DNA from: Elusimicrobiota bacterium
Lineage (GTDB): Bacteria > Elusimicrobiota > Elusimicrobia > 2-02-FULL-39-32
Length of the DNA: 6,708 nt
Direction of reading: 5' to 3'
Assembly (NCBI GenBank): GCA_023249835.1
Contig: JAHFBY010000093.1
Coordinates: forward strand, 1 to 6,708
The position numbers were made by a program, and so were the translations under genes. Shown here piece by piece: positions 1 through 6,429 of the stretch. Each line of letters opens with the position of its first letter. The first letter of the stretch is position 1. Below the pieces are notes generated by a model. That model was not told the origin of the DNA, ran no database searches, and was given only the letters and a program-made list of their open reading frames with translations.

Positions 1-278
1 ATAATCCTTATTTTGTGGAGTTTAAACAGCCGGAAAACTTCCCGGAGAAACAAAAGGCTTGACACGTTTTTCCAGCGCGGGTCCTTATTAGAAAAATGCG
101 CGCCGATATCTTTCATCCCGGCCGCGCCCAACAGAGCGTCCACTATAGCGTGGATAATCACATCGGCATCGGAATGGCCTGCCAACCCTTTAACGTGGGG
201 AACTAAAACGCCGCCCAACACAAGCTTTCTGCCTTTTTTAAATTCATGCGCGTCATATCCCATTCCAACCCGAATCAT
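1..278 (-). CDS. ispF: 2-C-methyl-D-erythritol 2,4-cyclodiphosphate synthase, N-terminal part (cut by window edge)
   Basis: This is the first 92 codons of ispF; the remainder (family length about 155-160 residues) lies beyond position 1. IspF cyclises CDP-methylerythritol 2-phosphate to MEcPP with release of CMP, in the MEP isoprenoid pathway, as a cytosolic homotrimer. Translation of the minus strand from the ATG at 278-276 begins MIRVGMGYDAHEF. Asp9 and His11 of GYDAH and His43 match the metal ligands of the family. The motif GHSDADVIIHAIVDALLGAA (residues 34-53) and the following DIGAHF (57-62) are highly characteristic. The ATG overlaps the ispD stop codon in an ATGA arrangement, so translation is probably coupled to ispD. 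No frameshift or stop is seen in the 278 bases available. Function is close to certain; only completeness cannot be judged. Confidence 0.96.
   Translation of the reverse strand, partial: MIRVGMGYDAHEFKKGRKLVLGGVLVPHVKGLAGHSDADVIIHAIVDALLGAAGMKDIGAHFSNKDPRWKNVSSLLFLREVFRLFKLHKIRI
275..278 (-). other. ATGA stop/start overlap, ispD-ispF
   Basis: The ispD TGA (277-275) and the ispF ATG (278-276) share bases, so the two enzymes are probably made by coupled translation. The two functions occur fused as bifunctional IspDF in some bacteria, which fits tight co-expression. Confidence 0.9.
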
Positions 279-1012
279 GATTTAATCCTTTGCGCGAGAC
301 ATTTTGCCAGCGCCAAATCTTCCGGCGTGGTCACTTTAATATTATCGTAGGAACCTAACACCATCCGCACCGGAAAACCAAAACTTTCGGCCAAATAGGC
401 GTCATCCGTTGGATTTTTTATTCGAGCGCCGGAGGCGCCATGCATCTTTAGAATCCACTCTCGTTTGAACACCTGCGGAGTCTGCGCTATCCAGCAAAGA
501 TTGCGCGGAACAGTTTTTTTAATGACCGGCAAAGTTCCGGTTTTGACTTTGCCGGAGCGCGCGAGTTTAATTGTATCCTTAGCTGGAACAGCCAATATAG
601 CTGCCCCAAAACGAGAGGCTTCACTAAAACATTGGTCCACTAATTTAGGCGGAACAAAGGCCCGCGCTCCGTCATGGACGCCAACCAACGCAAACTCCGC
701 AGAAGATACCCCTTCTAACGCATTGCGCGTGGAATCATTCCGCTCAACGCCCCCGGCGCACAGGCTAATTTGTTTACGCAGTTTCCAAGAATTGATTAAT
801 CTTTTAAAACCGGGGAGCCATTCTAAAGGAGCCACAACCCGGATTGCCGAGATTTGGTTAACGGACTCTAAATTTTTTAACGTCCAATAGAGCAACGGCT
901 TTCCCGCCACCGGCACCAACATCTTAGGTAACTTATAGCCTAACCGCCGCCCTTGCCCCGCGCACAGAACAATGAGGAGATTTTTCTTATCAAGTTTTGG
1001 CCGAAGCTTCAT
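275..1012 (-). CDS. ispD: 2-C-methyl-D-erythritol 4-phosphate cytidylyltransferase
   Basis: IspD couples MEP with CTP to give CDP-methylerythritol and pyrophosphate, the MEP-pathway step two reactions before IspF; cytosolic. The 245-residue length is near the family norm (about 225-240). The nucleotide-binding loop CAGQGRRLGYKLPK lies at 17-30; Arg23 and Lys30 align with catalytic Arg20 and Lys27 of E. coli IspD. Further family signatures are GGVERNDSTRNALE (87-100), VHDGAR (112-117), AQTPQVF (176-182), TDDAYL (202-207) and NIKVTTPEDL (224-233). VHDGARAF departs slightly from the usual VHDAARP, but Asp114 and Arg117 are kept. A basic leader of about 10 residues precedes the first beta strand. 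The ATG at 1012 sits inside the end of the upstream PIN/TRAM gene (23-nt overlap) with no clear Shine-Dalgarno, so initiation probably depends on translational coupling. The stop overlaps the ispF start. Confidence 0.96.
   Translation of the reverse strand: MKLRPKLDKKNLLIVLCAGQGRRLGYKLPKMLVPVAGKPLLYWTLKNLESVNQISAIRVVAPLEWLPGFKRLINSWKLRKQISLCAGGVERNDSTRNALEGVSSAEFALVGVHDGARAFVPPKLVDQCFSEASRFGAAILAVPAKDTIKLARSGKVKTGTLPVIKKTVPRNLCWIAQTPQVFKREWILKMHGASGARIKNPTDDAYLAESFGFPVRMVLGSYDNIKVTTPEDLALAKCLAQRIKS
990..1012 (-). other. 23-nt coding overlap between yacL-like gene and ispD
   Basis: The ispD ATG (1012-1010) lies 23 nt inside the end of the PIN-TRAM gene, whose TGA is at 992-990, in a different frame. 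No ribosome site of note precedes the ATG. The conserved IspD core starts only about 10 residues later with no better ATG, GTG or TTG between, which supports this start and argues for coupled translation. Confidence 0.8.
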
Positions 1013-2003
1013 TTAAACTGTGGTGGTCTTTAACTTTAGTGAATATCATACGTCCAGCGGAAGTTTGTAAAATAGAGGAGACCATAACTTCCGTGCGCTT
1101 TCCCACCGCCCGCCTACCGTCTTCCACGATGATCATGGTCCCATCATCCAAATAGGCAACGCCCTGGTCGCGCTCTTTGCCTTCTTTAACTACAAAAATT
1201 GTCATGCTTTCCCCTGGCAACACCACCGCCTTTAAGGCGTTGGCCAGATCATTAATATTCAGCACTCGAATCCCCTGCAAGGACGCGACCTTATTTAAAT
1301 TAAAATCCGTAGTCACCAACTTAGCTCCAAGGTCTTTACCCAACTCAACAAGTTTCGCGTCTACGTTAGACAGTTGTGAATAATCTTTTTCAAATATTGT
1401 TACCGGACTTTCTTGAATCTCTTGTAAACTGGTTAAAATATCCAAACCCCGGCGCCCGCGCTGGCGTTTGGTCGTATCGGCAGAATCGGAGAGAGTGTGC
1501 AGTTCATTTAATACAAAGCGCGGCACTAAAAAACGGCCGGTTATAAACTTGGCTTCGCAAATATCTAAAATACGCCCATCGATGATCACCGAAGTGTCCA
1601 GAACAAAAACTTCTTGCGTTTTTTTCTTTGACGAAGGCACGAAGATGTTTCGGTCCAGCAGTTCCACTTCATCCTTTTTACGAATGGCAACGACCATTCC
1701 CAAATATGTCAACAGTAAATTGATCAACAAAGAATAGTGATGAATTTTAAAATAAAAGTCCGGTTTATCGAGCAAATAAACGCCATAATCCAGCATCTTT
1801 GCCGATATCAAACCAAGGATGGCTCCCAAAGCGCCGGCAATGAGATTGTCCAACGATATTCTTTCAATAATTATTTCCGCAAATATGATCAACAGCGCGC
1901 AGCTGACACCGACTAAAATCCCTTTAGTGCTTCGGGAAATTTGGTACCACCCGATCGCAGGGCCTGCCATAACGACCAATAAACGAATTCCCCAGCGAAT
2001 CAT
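990..2003 (-). CDS. yacL: Membrane-anchored PIN-TRAM domain protein, YacL family
   Basis: A 337-residue protein with the architecture of B. subtilis YacL (unrelated to E. coli yacL). About four hydrophobic segments occupy residues 5-106 (roughly 5-20, 29-46, 53-74 and 90-106). A short linker leads to a PIN nuclease-like domain (about 131-255) and a TRAM domain (about 262-322). Acidic residues expected for a PIN metal site are present: Asp136 and Asp142 in VLDTSVIIDGR, Glu167 in LNELH, Asp215 in NVDAKLV and Asp233 in TTDFNLNK. A ribonuclease or nucleic-acid-binding role at the inner membrane is therefore plausible, but the substrate is not known for this family. It lies between radA and ispD, as in Firmicutes. 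The ATG at 2003 is set by the best Shine-Dalgarno in the window. Its 3' end overlaps ispD by 23 nt. Domain assignment is firm; biological role is open. Confidence 0.93.
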   Translation of the reverse strand: MIRWGIRLLVVMAGPAIGWYQISRSTKGILVGVSCALLIIFAEIIIERISLDNLIAGALGAILGLISAKMLDYGVYLLDKPDFYFKIHHYSLLINLLLTYLGMVVAIRKKDEVELLDRNIFVPSSKKKTQEVFVLDTSVIIDGRILDICEAKFITGRFLVPRFVLNELHTLSDSADTTKRQRGRRGLDILTSLQEIQESPVTIFEKDYSQLSNVDAKLVELGKDLGAKLVTTDFNLNKVASLQGIRVLNINDLANALKAVVLPGESMTIFVVKEGKERDQGVAYLDDGTMIIVEDGRRAVGKRTEVMVSSILQTSAGRMIFTKVKDHHSLNEASAKT

Positions 2004-2010
2004 GTAATTG

Positions 2011-2017
2011 TCCTCCT
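2011..2017 (-). promoter_or_regulatory. Strong Shine-Dalgarno site of the PIN-TRAM gene
   Basis: Read on the minus strand this is AGGAGGA, 7 nt before the ATG at 2003-2001. It is the only near-perfect anti-16S match found ahead of a start codon here. Every other gene start has a weak site or overlaps the preceding gene. It fixes the start of the yacL-like gene and suggests independent ribosome loading after the 61-nt gap that follows radA. Confidence 0.85.
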
Positions 2018-2041
2018 ATAATATATATGGTGCAACTTTAT

Positions 2042-2063
2042 GCGGTAAACCGTCCTCTACCGC
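2042..2063. repeat. Inverted repeat in the radA-yacL spacer
   Basis: Six-base arms GCGGTA (2042-2047) and TACCGC (2058-2063) flank a 10-base loop, just after the radA stop codon (2067-2065). An alternative smaller hairpin, CGGT-TT-ACCG on the minus strand, uses one of the arms, so two mutually exclusive foldings are possible. No run of T follows it in the direction of transcription, so it is not a normal intrinsic terminator. It may be an RNA processing or stability element, or chance. Confidence 0.4.
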
Positions 2064-2064
2064 G

Positions 2065-3429
2065 CTACCCTGTCCATTCCATGGCATCTTTAATATGATG
2101 GATAGGTCTGACCTTAATGTTATTGAATTTAAGCGATGCCGGAAATCTATGTTTGGGAACAATCGCTTGTTTCATGCCTAACCTTTCTGCTTCTTTTATC
2201 CTGCTTTCCAACTGACCTACGGCTCTGACTTCGCCGCCTAAACCCACCTCTCCGATATACAGAGTCCCCGGATCGCTGCTCAACTTTCCAAACGCGCTGG
2301 CAATAGCGCAAGCCACTCCCAAATCCGCGGCTGGTTCCCCGGCCTTAGCGCCGCCAGTGATATTGACGAATATATCCTGATTGCCTAAGCTTAAACCCAC
2401 CCGATTTTCCAGCACAGCAATTAGCAAAAGCACTCGATTTAAATCCATGCATGTAACCATTCGCCGGGGAAAATTAGAATAACTGCGCGTGACCAGCGCC
2501 TGTATTTCTAAGATCAAAGCGCGCGACCCCTCTAAACTCGAAACTAAAACAGAGCCCGGTTCCTGTCCGTGGTTGCCCATAAACAGTTGGGAAGGATTTT
2601 GGACTTCCACCAACCCATTGGACTTCATTTCAAATATACCGATTTCGGACGTAGGTCCAAACCGATTTTTATAGGAGCGCAATATTCGGTAAAGCTGATG
2701 TTTTTCAGTTTCAAAATAAAGCACCGTATCCACAATATGCTCAAGCACTCTTGGTCCCGCTAAATCACCGTCTTTAGTGACATGGCCCAAAATAAAAACT
2801 ATGGTGTTGGACGATTTTGCGTAGCGCAACAGTTCGGCAGCGCATTCCCGCACCTGGGAAACAGACCCGGGCGCGGAAGCAACCTCTGCGCGAAACGTGG
2901 TTTGAATGGAGTCAATGACTAAAAATTCCGGTTCCACTTTCTGAATTGCCGCCAAAATATTTTCCAAGTTCGTTTCCGATAAAAGATAGAGATAGGGGGC
3001 ATTCACCTGCAAACGATCCGCCCTTGACTTTATCTGTTCGCGCGATTCTTCTCCAGAAACATAGAGCACCTTGCGGGTTTGACCCATGCGCCCGGCAATT
3101 TCAAGCATCAAGGTGGACTTTCCAATCCCCGGAGGACCGCCCAAAAGCAAAATGCTCCCCGGAACCATTCCCCCTCCCACCATACGATCGAACTCGGTTA
3201 TACCGGTTTGAATGCGCAGATGTTCTTGTGTTGAAATATCGTTTAAAAGCGCAAGCGGCGAACTAAAATTGGTTAGCTGTCCACGATCCAGCGAAGCTTC
3301 AACCGAAAGCTCTTCTGTGAAGCTGTTCCACTTGCCACAATCTCCGCAACGGCCCAGCCACTTACTAGAGGAATATCCACACTCCTGGCAGCGATAAATC
3401 GTTTTACTTTTTGACGCTTTTACCGACAT
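2065..3429 (-). CDS. radA: DNA repair/recombination ATPase RadA (Sms)
   Basis: RadA is a cytosolic RecA-like hexameric ATPase that helps process recombination intermediates and extend branch migration together with RecA. The 454-residue length is typical. In order: an N-terminal C4 zinc motif with Cys14, Cys17, Cys28 and Cys31 (CQEC and CGDC); a RecA-type ATPase core with Walker A GGPPGIGKST at 97-106 and Walker B FLVIDS with Asp173; the RadA-specific KNRFG motif at 254-258; and a C-terminal Lon-protease-like domain from about 280 to 454 containing AGEPAADLG (363-371) and GLGGEVRAV (396-404). As in other RadA proteins, no active Lon Ser-Lys dyad is evident. The ATG at 3429 leaves only a few residues before the zinc motif, as expected. 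It lies 28 nt after mlaD with a weak purine-rich AAGAGATGAG upstream. All key motifs are intact. Confidence 0.98.
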   Translation of the reverse strand: MSVKASKSKTIYRCQECGYSSSKWLGRCGDCGKWNSFTEELSVEASLDRGQLTNFSSPLALLNDISTQEHLRIQTGITEFDRMVGGGMVPGSILLLGGPPGIGKSTLMLEIAGRMGQTRKVLYVSGEESREQIKSRADRLQVNAPYLYLLSETNLENILAAIQKVEPEFLVIDSIQTTFRAEVASAPGSVSQVRECAAELLRYAKSSNTIVFILGHVTKDGDLAGPRVLEHIVDTVLYFETEKHQLYRILRSYKNRFGPTSEIGIFEMKSNGLVEVQNPSQLFMGNHGQEPGSVLVSSLEGSRALILEIQALVTRSYSNFPRRMVTCMDLNRVLLLIAVLENRVGLSLGNQDIFVNITGGAKAGEPAADLGVACAIASAFGKLSSDPGTLYIGEVGLGGEVRAVGQLESRIKEAERLGMKQAIVPKHRFPASLKFNNIKVRPIHHIKDAMEWTG

Positions 3430-3454
3430 AAAATTAGCTCATCTCTTAACGTTG

Positions 3455-3466
3455 GCCCTAACGGGC
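3455..3466. repeat. Small GC-rich stem-loop over the mlaD stop codon
   Basis: On the minus strand GCCC-GTTA-GGGC forms a 4-bp stem and tetraloop spanning the mlaD TAG; it can be lengthened to TTGCCC/GGGC(C)AA with a single bulged C. There is no following T tract, so termination is unlikely. It is short enough to be chance; at most it could slow ribosomes or RNase between mlaD and radA. Confidence 0.25.
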
Positions 3467-4843
3467 AAAACTTACAAACCCGAACAAATACGCCAAATCT
3501 CTATCCTCAAACACTAAATGTGTGGACATGTTGTATTGCCTCACTTCCGCCAAATCTTCAACCGCGACTCCTGCTTTTAAATATGAATTCAATTTATAGT
3601 TGGCGCCAAGATTAAACTGCGGGTTATTGAACTGCCTTTCTTGGCCGGAAACCCCGCGCTTCTCGTTGCGCGTAAAATCAAACGCCCGCGCTTCTAGTTC
3701 AATGTTTTTCAGCCAAGGGTACGGGCTGCCTTCATCCCCCCACTTGAGGAAAGGCGCGTACTTAAATGCTCCTCCCGCCGTTGACCTAATGGCCCCCGCT
3801 TCCAACGTAAAAGCGCCGAACCTGCGTCCAAGGACTGCCGTTACCGTATTTTTCTTTTCATAGTCATTGGCGTTTTTATACTCATCCTTTCGGTCGCCGG
3901 CGTTATTGACTCCCAAATAATAATATTTATTTTCCCTTGGTTCTAAACGAATGCCGCCGTCGCCGCGCGCCACCGATGCTCCGGGCACTGCTCTTAAGTC
4001 AAACTCCCAAAACGAGCGGAACTTTGTAAAGCGCGCCAATACGTCCTTAGCAGACTCCGAAGTTTGTTTTAAATTTGAAACGGTTTTTTTCACCTCATCG
4101 CCCATTTCCTTATCTGATATCAACCTTCCTACCGCTCCTTCGCCGCGCTGCACTTGCGCCATTATCAGATCGACCCGTTCCAATATTTTCTTTAAATTCT
4201 CGATAGCAAGCTTTATATCTTCTTTGCGCGAACTAGTCACATCGTGCAGATCTTGGCCCATACCCGCTAAATCACCGGTAAACTGATGCATGTTCTGCAC
4301 CATTTCAACTAACTCCGTCTTTTGCAAGCCCAAGGCAGCATTAAGCGAATTAGAAATATTACGAAGGTTACCAAAAGTTGCGCGCAAATCATCGCCTACT
4401 CCTGGCTTTCCATCTTTGCCGTCAATTAATTCCGTTAACTTTTGAATAAGCATATCCAAAGAAACGCTGGCATCGCCATAAAGCACATCACCGTCTTTGA
4501 GCGTCGGAGCATCGTTGGTCCCCGGTCGCAAATCTAAAAATTGCGTGCCAATAATACCGGTTAATTTTACCTTCACCTTGGCGTTCGCATAAATAGGAAC
4601 GTTATTGGCGATATCCGCGCGAATTTTAGCTTTACCATTTTCAAGGCTAATCTGTCCTACCCGCCCAACTTCCACGCCCGCAATTTTCACAAGGCTCTTT
4701 TCCCTTAAACTGCCCACATCCTCAAAAATGAAATAAATATGGTATCTTTTCTCAAACCTGATATCGCTCAACTTCAACACCCCAACCCCGGTAATGATCA
4801 TCCCCAGCAAAACAAATAACCCGACTTTGGTCTCTAAGTTCAT
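3458..4843 (-). CDS. mlaD: MCE-domain lipid transport protein (MlaD-like) with long helical region and beta-rich C-terminal domain
   Basis: This is the substrate-handling MCE subunit of an Mla-type ABC system, anchored in the inner membrane and facing the periplasm. A single hydrophobic helix (about 7-24) is followed by an MCE domain (about 33-110) with VKIAGVEVGRVGQISL and the closing GIIGTQFLDLRPG. Residues about 125-275 are predicted largely helical and include the GEGAVGRLISD motif often seen in long MCE proteins. Residues about 276-461 are rich in alternating aromatic and polar residues (FWEFDLRAVPG, NKYYYLGV, FNLGANYKL) and look like a run of amphipathic beta strands. The 461 residues far exceed the roughly 180 of E. 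coli MlaD. The ATG at 4843 overlaps the mlaF stop as ATGA, indicating coupled translation. MCE identity is firm. The beta domain being an outer-membrane or barrel-like module is inference; the C-terminal residue is Arg rather than the usual Phe. Confidence 0.92.
   Translation of the reverse strand: MNLETKVGLFVLLGMIITGVGVLKLSDIRFEKRYHIYFIFEDVGSLREKSLVKIAGVEVGRVGQISLENGKAKIRADIANNVPIYANAKVKVKLTGIIGTQFLDLRPGTNDAPTLKDGDVLYGDASVSLDMLIQKLTELIDGKDGKPGVGDDLRATFGNLRNISNSLNAALGLQKTELVEMVQNMHQFTGDLAGMGQDLHDVTSSRKEDIKLAIENLKKILERVDLIMAQVQRGEGAVGRLISDKEMGDEVKKTVSNLKQTSESAKDVLARFTKFRSFWEFDLRAVPGASVARGDGGIRLEPRENKYYYLGVNNAGDRKDEYKNANDYEKKNTVTAVLGRRFGAFTLEAGAIRSTAGGAFKYAPFLKWGDEGSPYPWLKNIELEARAFDFTRNEKRGVSGQERQFNNPQFNLGANYKLNSYLKAGVAVEDLAEVRQYNMSTHLVFEDRDLAYLFGFVSFAR
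4840..4843 (-). other. ATGA stop/start overlap, mlaF-mlaD
   Basis: The mlaF TGA (4842-4840) and the mlaD ATG (4843-4841) share bases. No recognisable Shine-Dalgarno precedes mlaD, so termination-reinitiation is the likely way mlaD is translated and kept in proportion to the ATPase. Confidence 0.9.
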
Positions 4844-5619
4844 ACGAGGTCAATGGTGGGTACGGGAATTGGCCCTTCACTTGAACCGGAAATAAACTGC
4901 TGAACTATAGGATTATTCGAGAAACGGATCTGGCTGGGCGTGCCGGCTTCTAATACTTTGCCTTCATATAACATGCAAATGCGGCTGGATATCTCATAAG
5001 CCGCCTTCATGTCATGAGTAACCACAATTGCCGTGGACCCGCTATGTTTTTTAACTTCCAAAATTAAATTACTGATCACATCCGACATTACCGGATCTAG
5101 TCCGGTTGTCGGCTCATCATAGAGAAGGATTTTAGGGTTCATGGCCATAGCGCGGGCAATGCCTACCCGTTTTTTCATGCCCCCTGAAAGCTGCGCTGGT
5201 TTTAATTTTTCCACTCCGCTCAAGCCCACCAACGCCAGTTTTTCCCGCACTATTTCGGTAATTTTTGGCTCCTTGGTATCGCTTAAATTTCGTAAACCAA
5301 ACGCTACGTTTTCTCCAATAGTTAAAGAATCAAAAAGCGCAGATTCTTGAAAGACATATCCTATCATTTTTTGAACATCCTGTAATTCCTCTTCGCTCAA
5401 GGTCGTCAAACGTTTGTCGTCAACATAAATTTCACCCTGGTCCGGACGAATCAATCCCACAATTTGCTTTAACAAAACCGATTTCCCCGTGCCCGATCCG
5501 CCAATAATAGTGTAAATTTCACCTTCCTGCACTTCTAAAGAAACACCCTTATGCACGGGCTTGCTGCGAAAGGATTTAAATAAATTTTCCACCCGGATCA
5601 TTATTTTAGGATCACTCAT
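4840..5619 (-). CDS. mlaF: Mla-type ABC transporter ATP-binding protein
   Basis: This is the cytoplasmic ATPase that drives the MlaE permease in lipid transport between the membranes. It is 259 residues long, close to E. coli MlaF (about 270). All ABC motifs are intact: Walker A GGSGTGKS (40-47), Q-loop Gln91 in VFQESALFDSLT, signature LSGGM (144-148), Walker B ILLYDEP (164-170) with catalytic Glu169, D-loop GLDP (173-176) and H-loop His202 in VVTHD. The sequences FQESALFDSLTIGENVAF and LSGGMKKRVGIARA are typical of the MlaF/MCE-associated subfamily rather than of generic importers. A C-terminal extension after about residue 235 is present, as in MlaF. The start at 5619 is 3 nt after the mlaE stop, with only a weak GGAT upstream. 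The preference for Mla over other ABC families also rests on its MlaE and MlaD neighbours. Confidence 0.96.
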   Translation of the reverse strand: MSDPKIMIRVENLFKSFRSKPVHKGVSLEVQEGEIYTIIGGSGTGKSVLLKQIVGLIRPDQGEIYVDDKRLTTLSEEELQDVQKMIGYVFQESALFDSLTIGENVAFGLRNLSDTKEPKITEIVREKLALVGLSGVEKLKPAQLSGGMKKRVGIARAMAMNPKILLYDEPTTGLDPVMSDVISNLILEVKKHSGSTAIVVTHDMKAAYEISSRICMLYEGKVLEAGTPSQIRFSNNPIVQQFISGSSEGPIPVPTIDLV

Positions 5620-5622
5620 GAC

Positions 5623-6420
5623 TTATCCGATGTGCAAAGCCGTCAACAACGCCGTTAAAAAATAATCGCCAATCAAAACCAACACCATGGAAGTGACCAC
5701 CGCAGAGGTCGTGGCCCGCCCCACGCCTTCTGCTCCCCCGGATGTTTTAAAGCCTTTATAACATGCCGTGGTAACAATGATTAATGAAAAAGCCAGCGAC
5801 TTAATGAGTCCATGCGACACCTCTGAAATTTGCATGGAATAAATTTCGTCCCAGTAAACCACTCCGGGAATTTGAAAACGAAAATTGGCCACAATGTAGC
5901 CGCCAACCACTCCAATGAAATTGGAATAAATAGTTAAAATCGGCAACATGGTAATGGCCGCGATAAACCGGGGCACGGCCAAATATTTTACGGGGTTAGT
6001 GCCCAAAGTATAGAGAGCGTCAACTTGTTCGGTCACTTTCATGGTGCCTATTTCCGCAGCTATCGCCGCGCCGATCCGTCCGGAAAACACCAACGCGGTA
6101 AGAACAGGCCCCAATTCTTTTATGATTGAAACTCCAACCACGCGCCCAATATAAAGAGGTTCATTAAAAACTTTTATGAAGGAAAAACCAGATTGCAGAG
6201 CAAGCACCATTCCGGTAAAAAGCAAAGTTAACGATGTCACGGAAAAACTGCGCGCGCCCATTTCTGCCATTTGCATGAGCACGTTGCGCCGGTCTAAAGG
6301 AGCGCGTAAAAACCATTGCATTGTGCGGCGCATGAGCGCCACCACCTCACCGCACGACTGCGCCAAAAGTAAAATTCGCGCGCCTACGCTATAGACAGCC
6401 CCTAATTTAATCTCCTCCAT
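5623..6420 (-). CDS. mlaE: Mla-type ABC transporter permease
   Basis: This is the inner-membrane permease (MlaE/YrbE/DUF140 family) that passes phospholipids to or from the MCE subunit. Its 265 residues match the family. An amphipathic N-terminal section (about 10-55) is followed by about five hydrophobic segments (roughly 60-80, 95-122, 148-180, 203-222 and 237-260). The family hallmark lies at 102-135: ELGPVLTAL, SGRIGAAIAAEIGTM and KVTEQVDAL. A second conserved stretch, YKGFKTSGGAEGVG with RATTSAVV, is at 221-242. The ATG at 6420 follows the alr stop by 9 nt, and a weak AGAAG (6431-6427) six bases upstream could serve as ribosome site. Gene order E-F-D differs from the F-E-D-C-B of E. coli. 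Transport direction cannot be read from sequence. Confidence 0.96.
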   Translation of the reverse strand: MEEIKLGAVYSVGARILLLAQSCGEVVALMRRTMQWFLRAPLDRRNVLMQMAEMGARSFSVTSLTLLFTGMVLALQSGFSFIKVFNEPLYIGRVVGVSIIKELGPVLTALVFSGRIGAAIAAEIGTMKVTEQVDALYTLGTNPVKYLAVPRFIAAITMLPILTIYSNFIGVVGGYIVANFRFQIPGVVYWDEIYSMQISEVSHGLIKSLAFSLIIVTTACYKGFKTSGGAEGVGRATTSAVVTSMVLVLIGDYFLTALLTALHIG

Positions 6421-6429
6421 TAGTATCTT

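Noticed and set aside
13..285. Open frame of 90 codons on the plus strand at the window start
   Set aside because: Shadow of ispF, which is clearly encoded on the minus strand with the GYDAH and GHSDAD motifs.
465..890. Open frame of 141 codons on the plus strand
   Set aside because: Lies entirely antisense inside ispD, whose family motifs are intact on the minus strand; its translation resembles no known family and has Ser/Thr/Arg-rich shadow composition.
2020..2049. Minus-strand promoter TTTACC / TATATT ahead of the PIN-TRAM gene
   Set aside because: The -35 match is poor and transcription would begin within the AGGAGGA site, removing the ribosome binding site; kept only as a note in the spacer finding.
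2042..2063. Intrinsic terminator after radA
   Set aside because: The stem is 6 bp with a 10-base loop and is followed by ATAAAGTTGC rather than a T run; the next gene is close and co-directional.
2946..3266. Open frame of 106 codons on the plus strand
   Set aside because: Antisense to the RadA ATPase core (Walker A region); no recognisable domain and no ribosome site of note.
3951..4286. Open frame of 111 codons on the plus strand
   Set aside because: Antisense to the helical part of the MCE protein; Ser/Thr/Pro-rich and without a recognisable domain.
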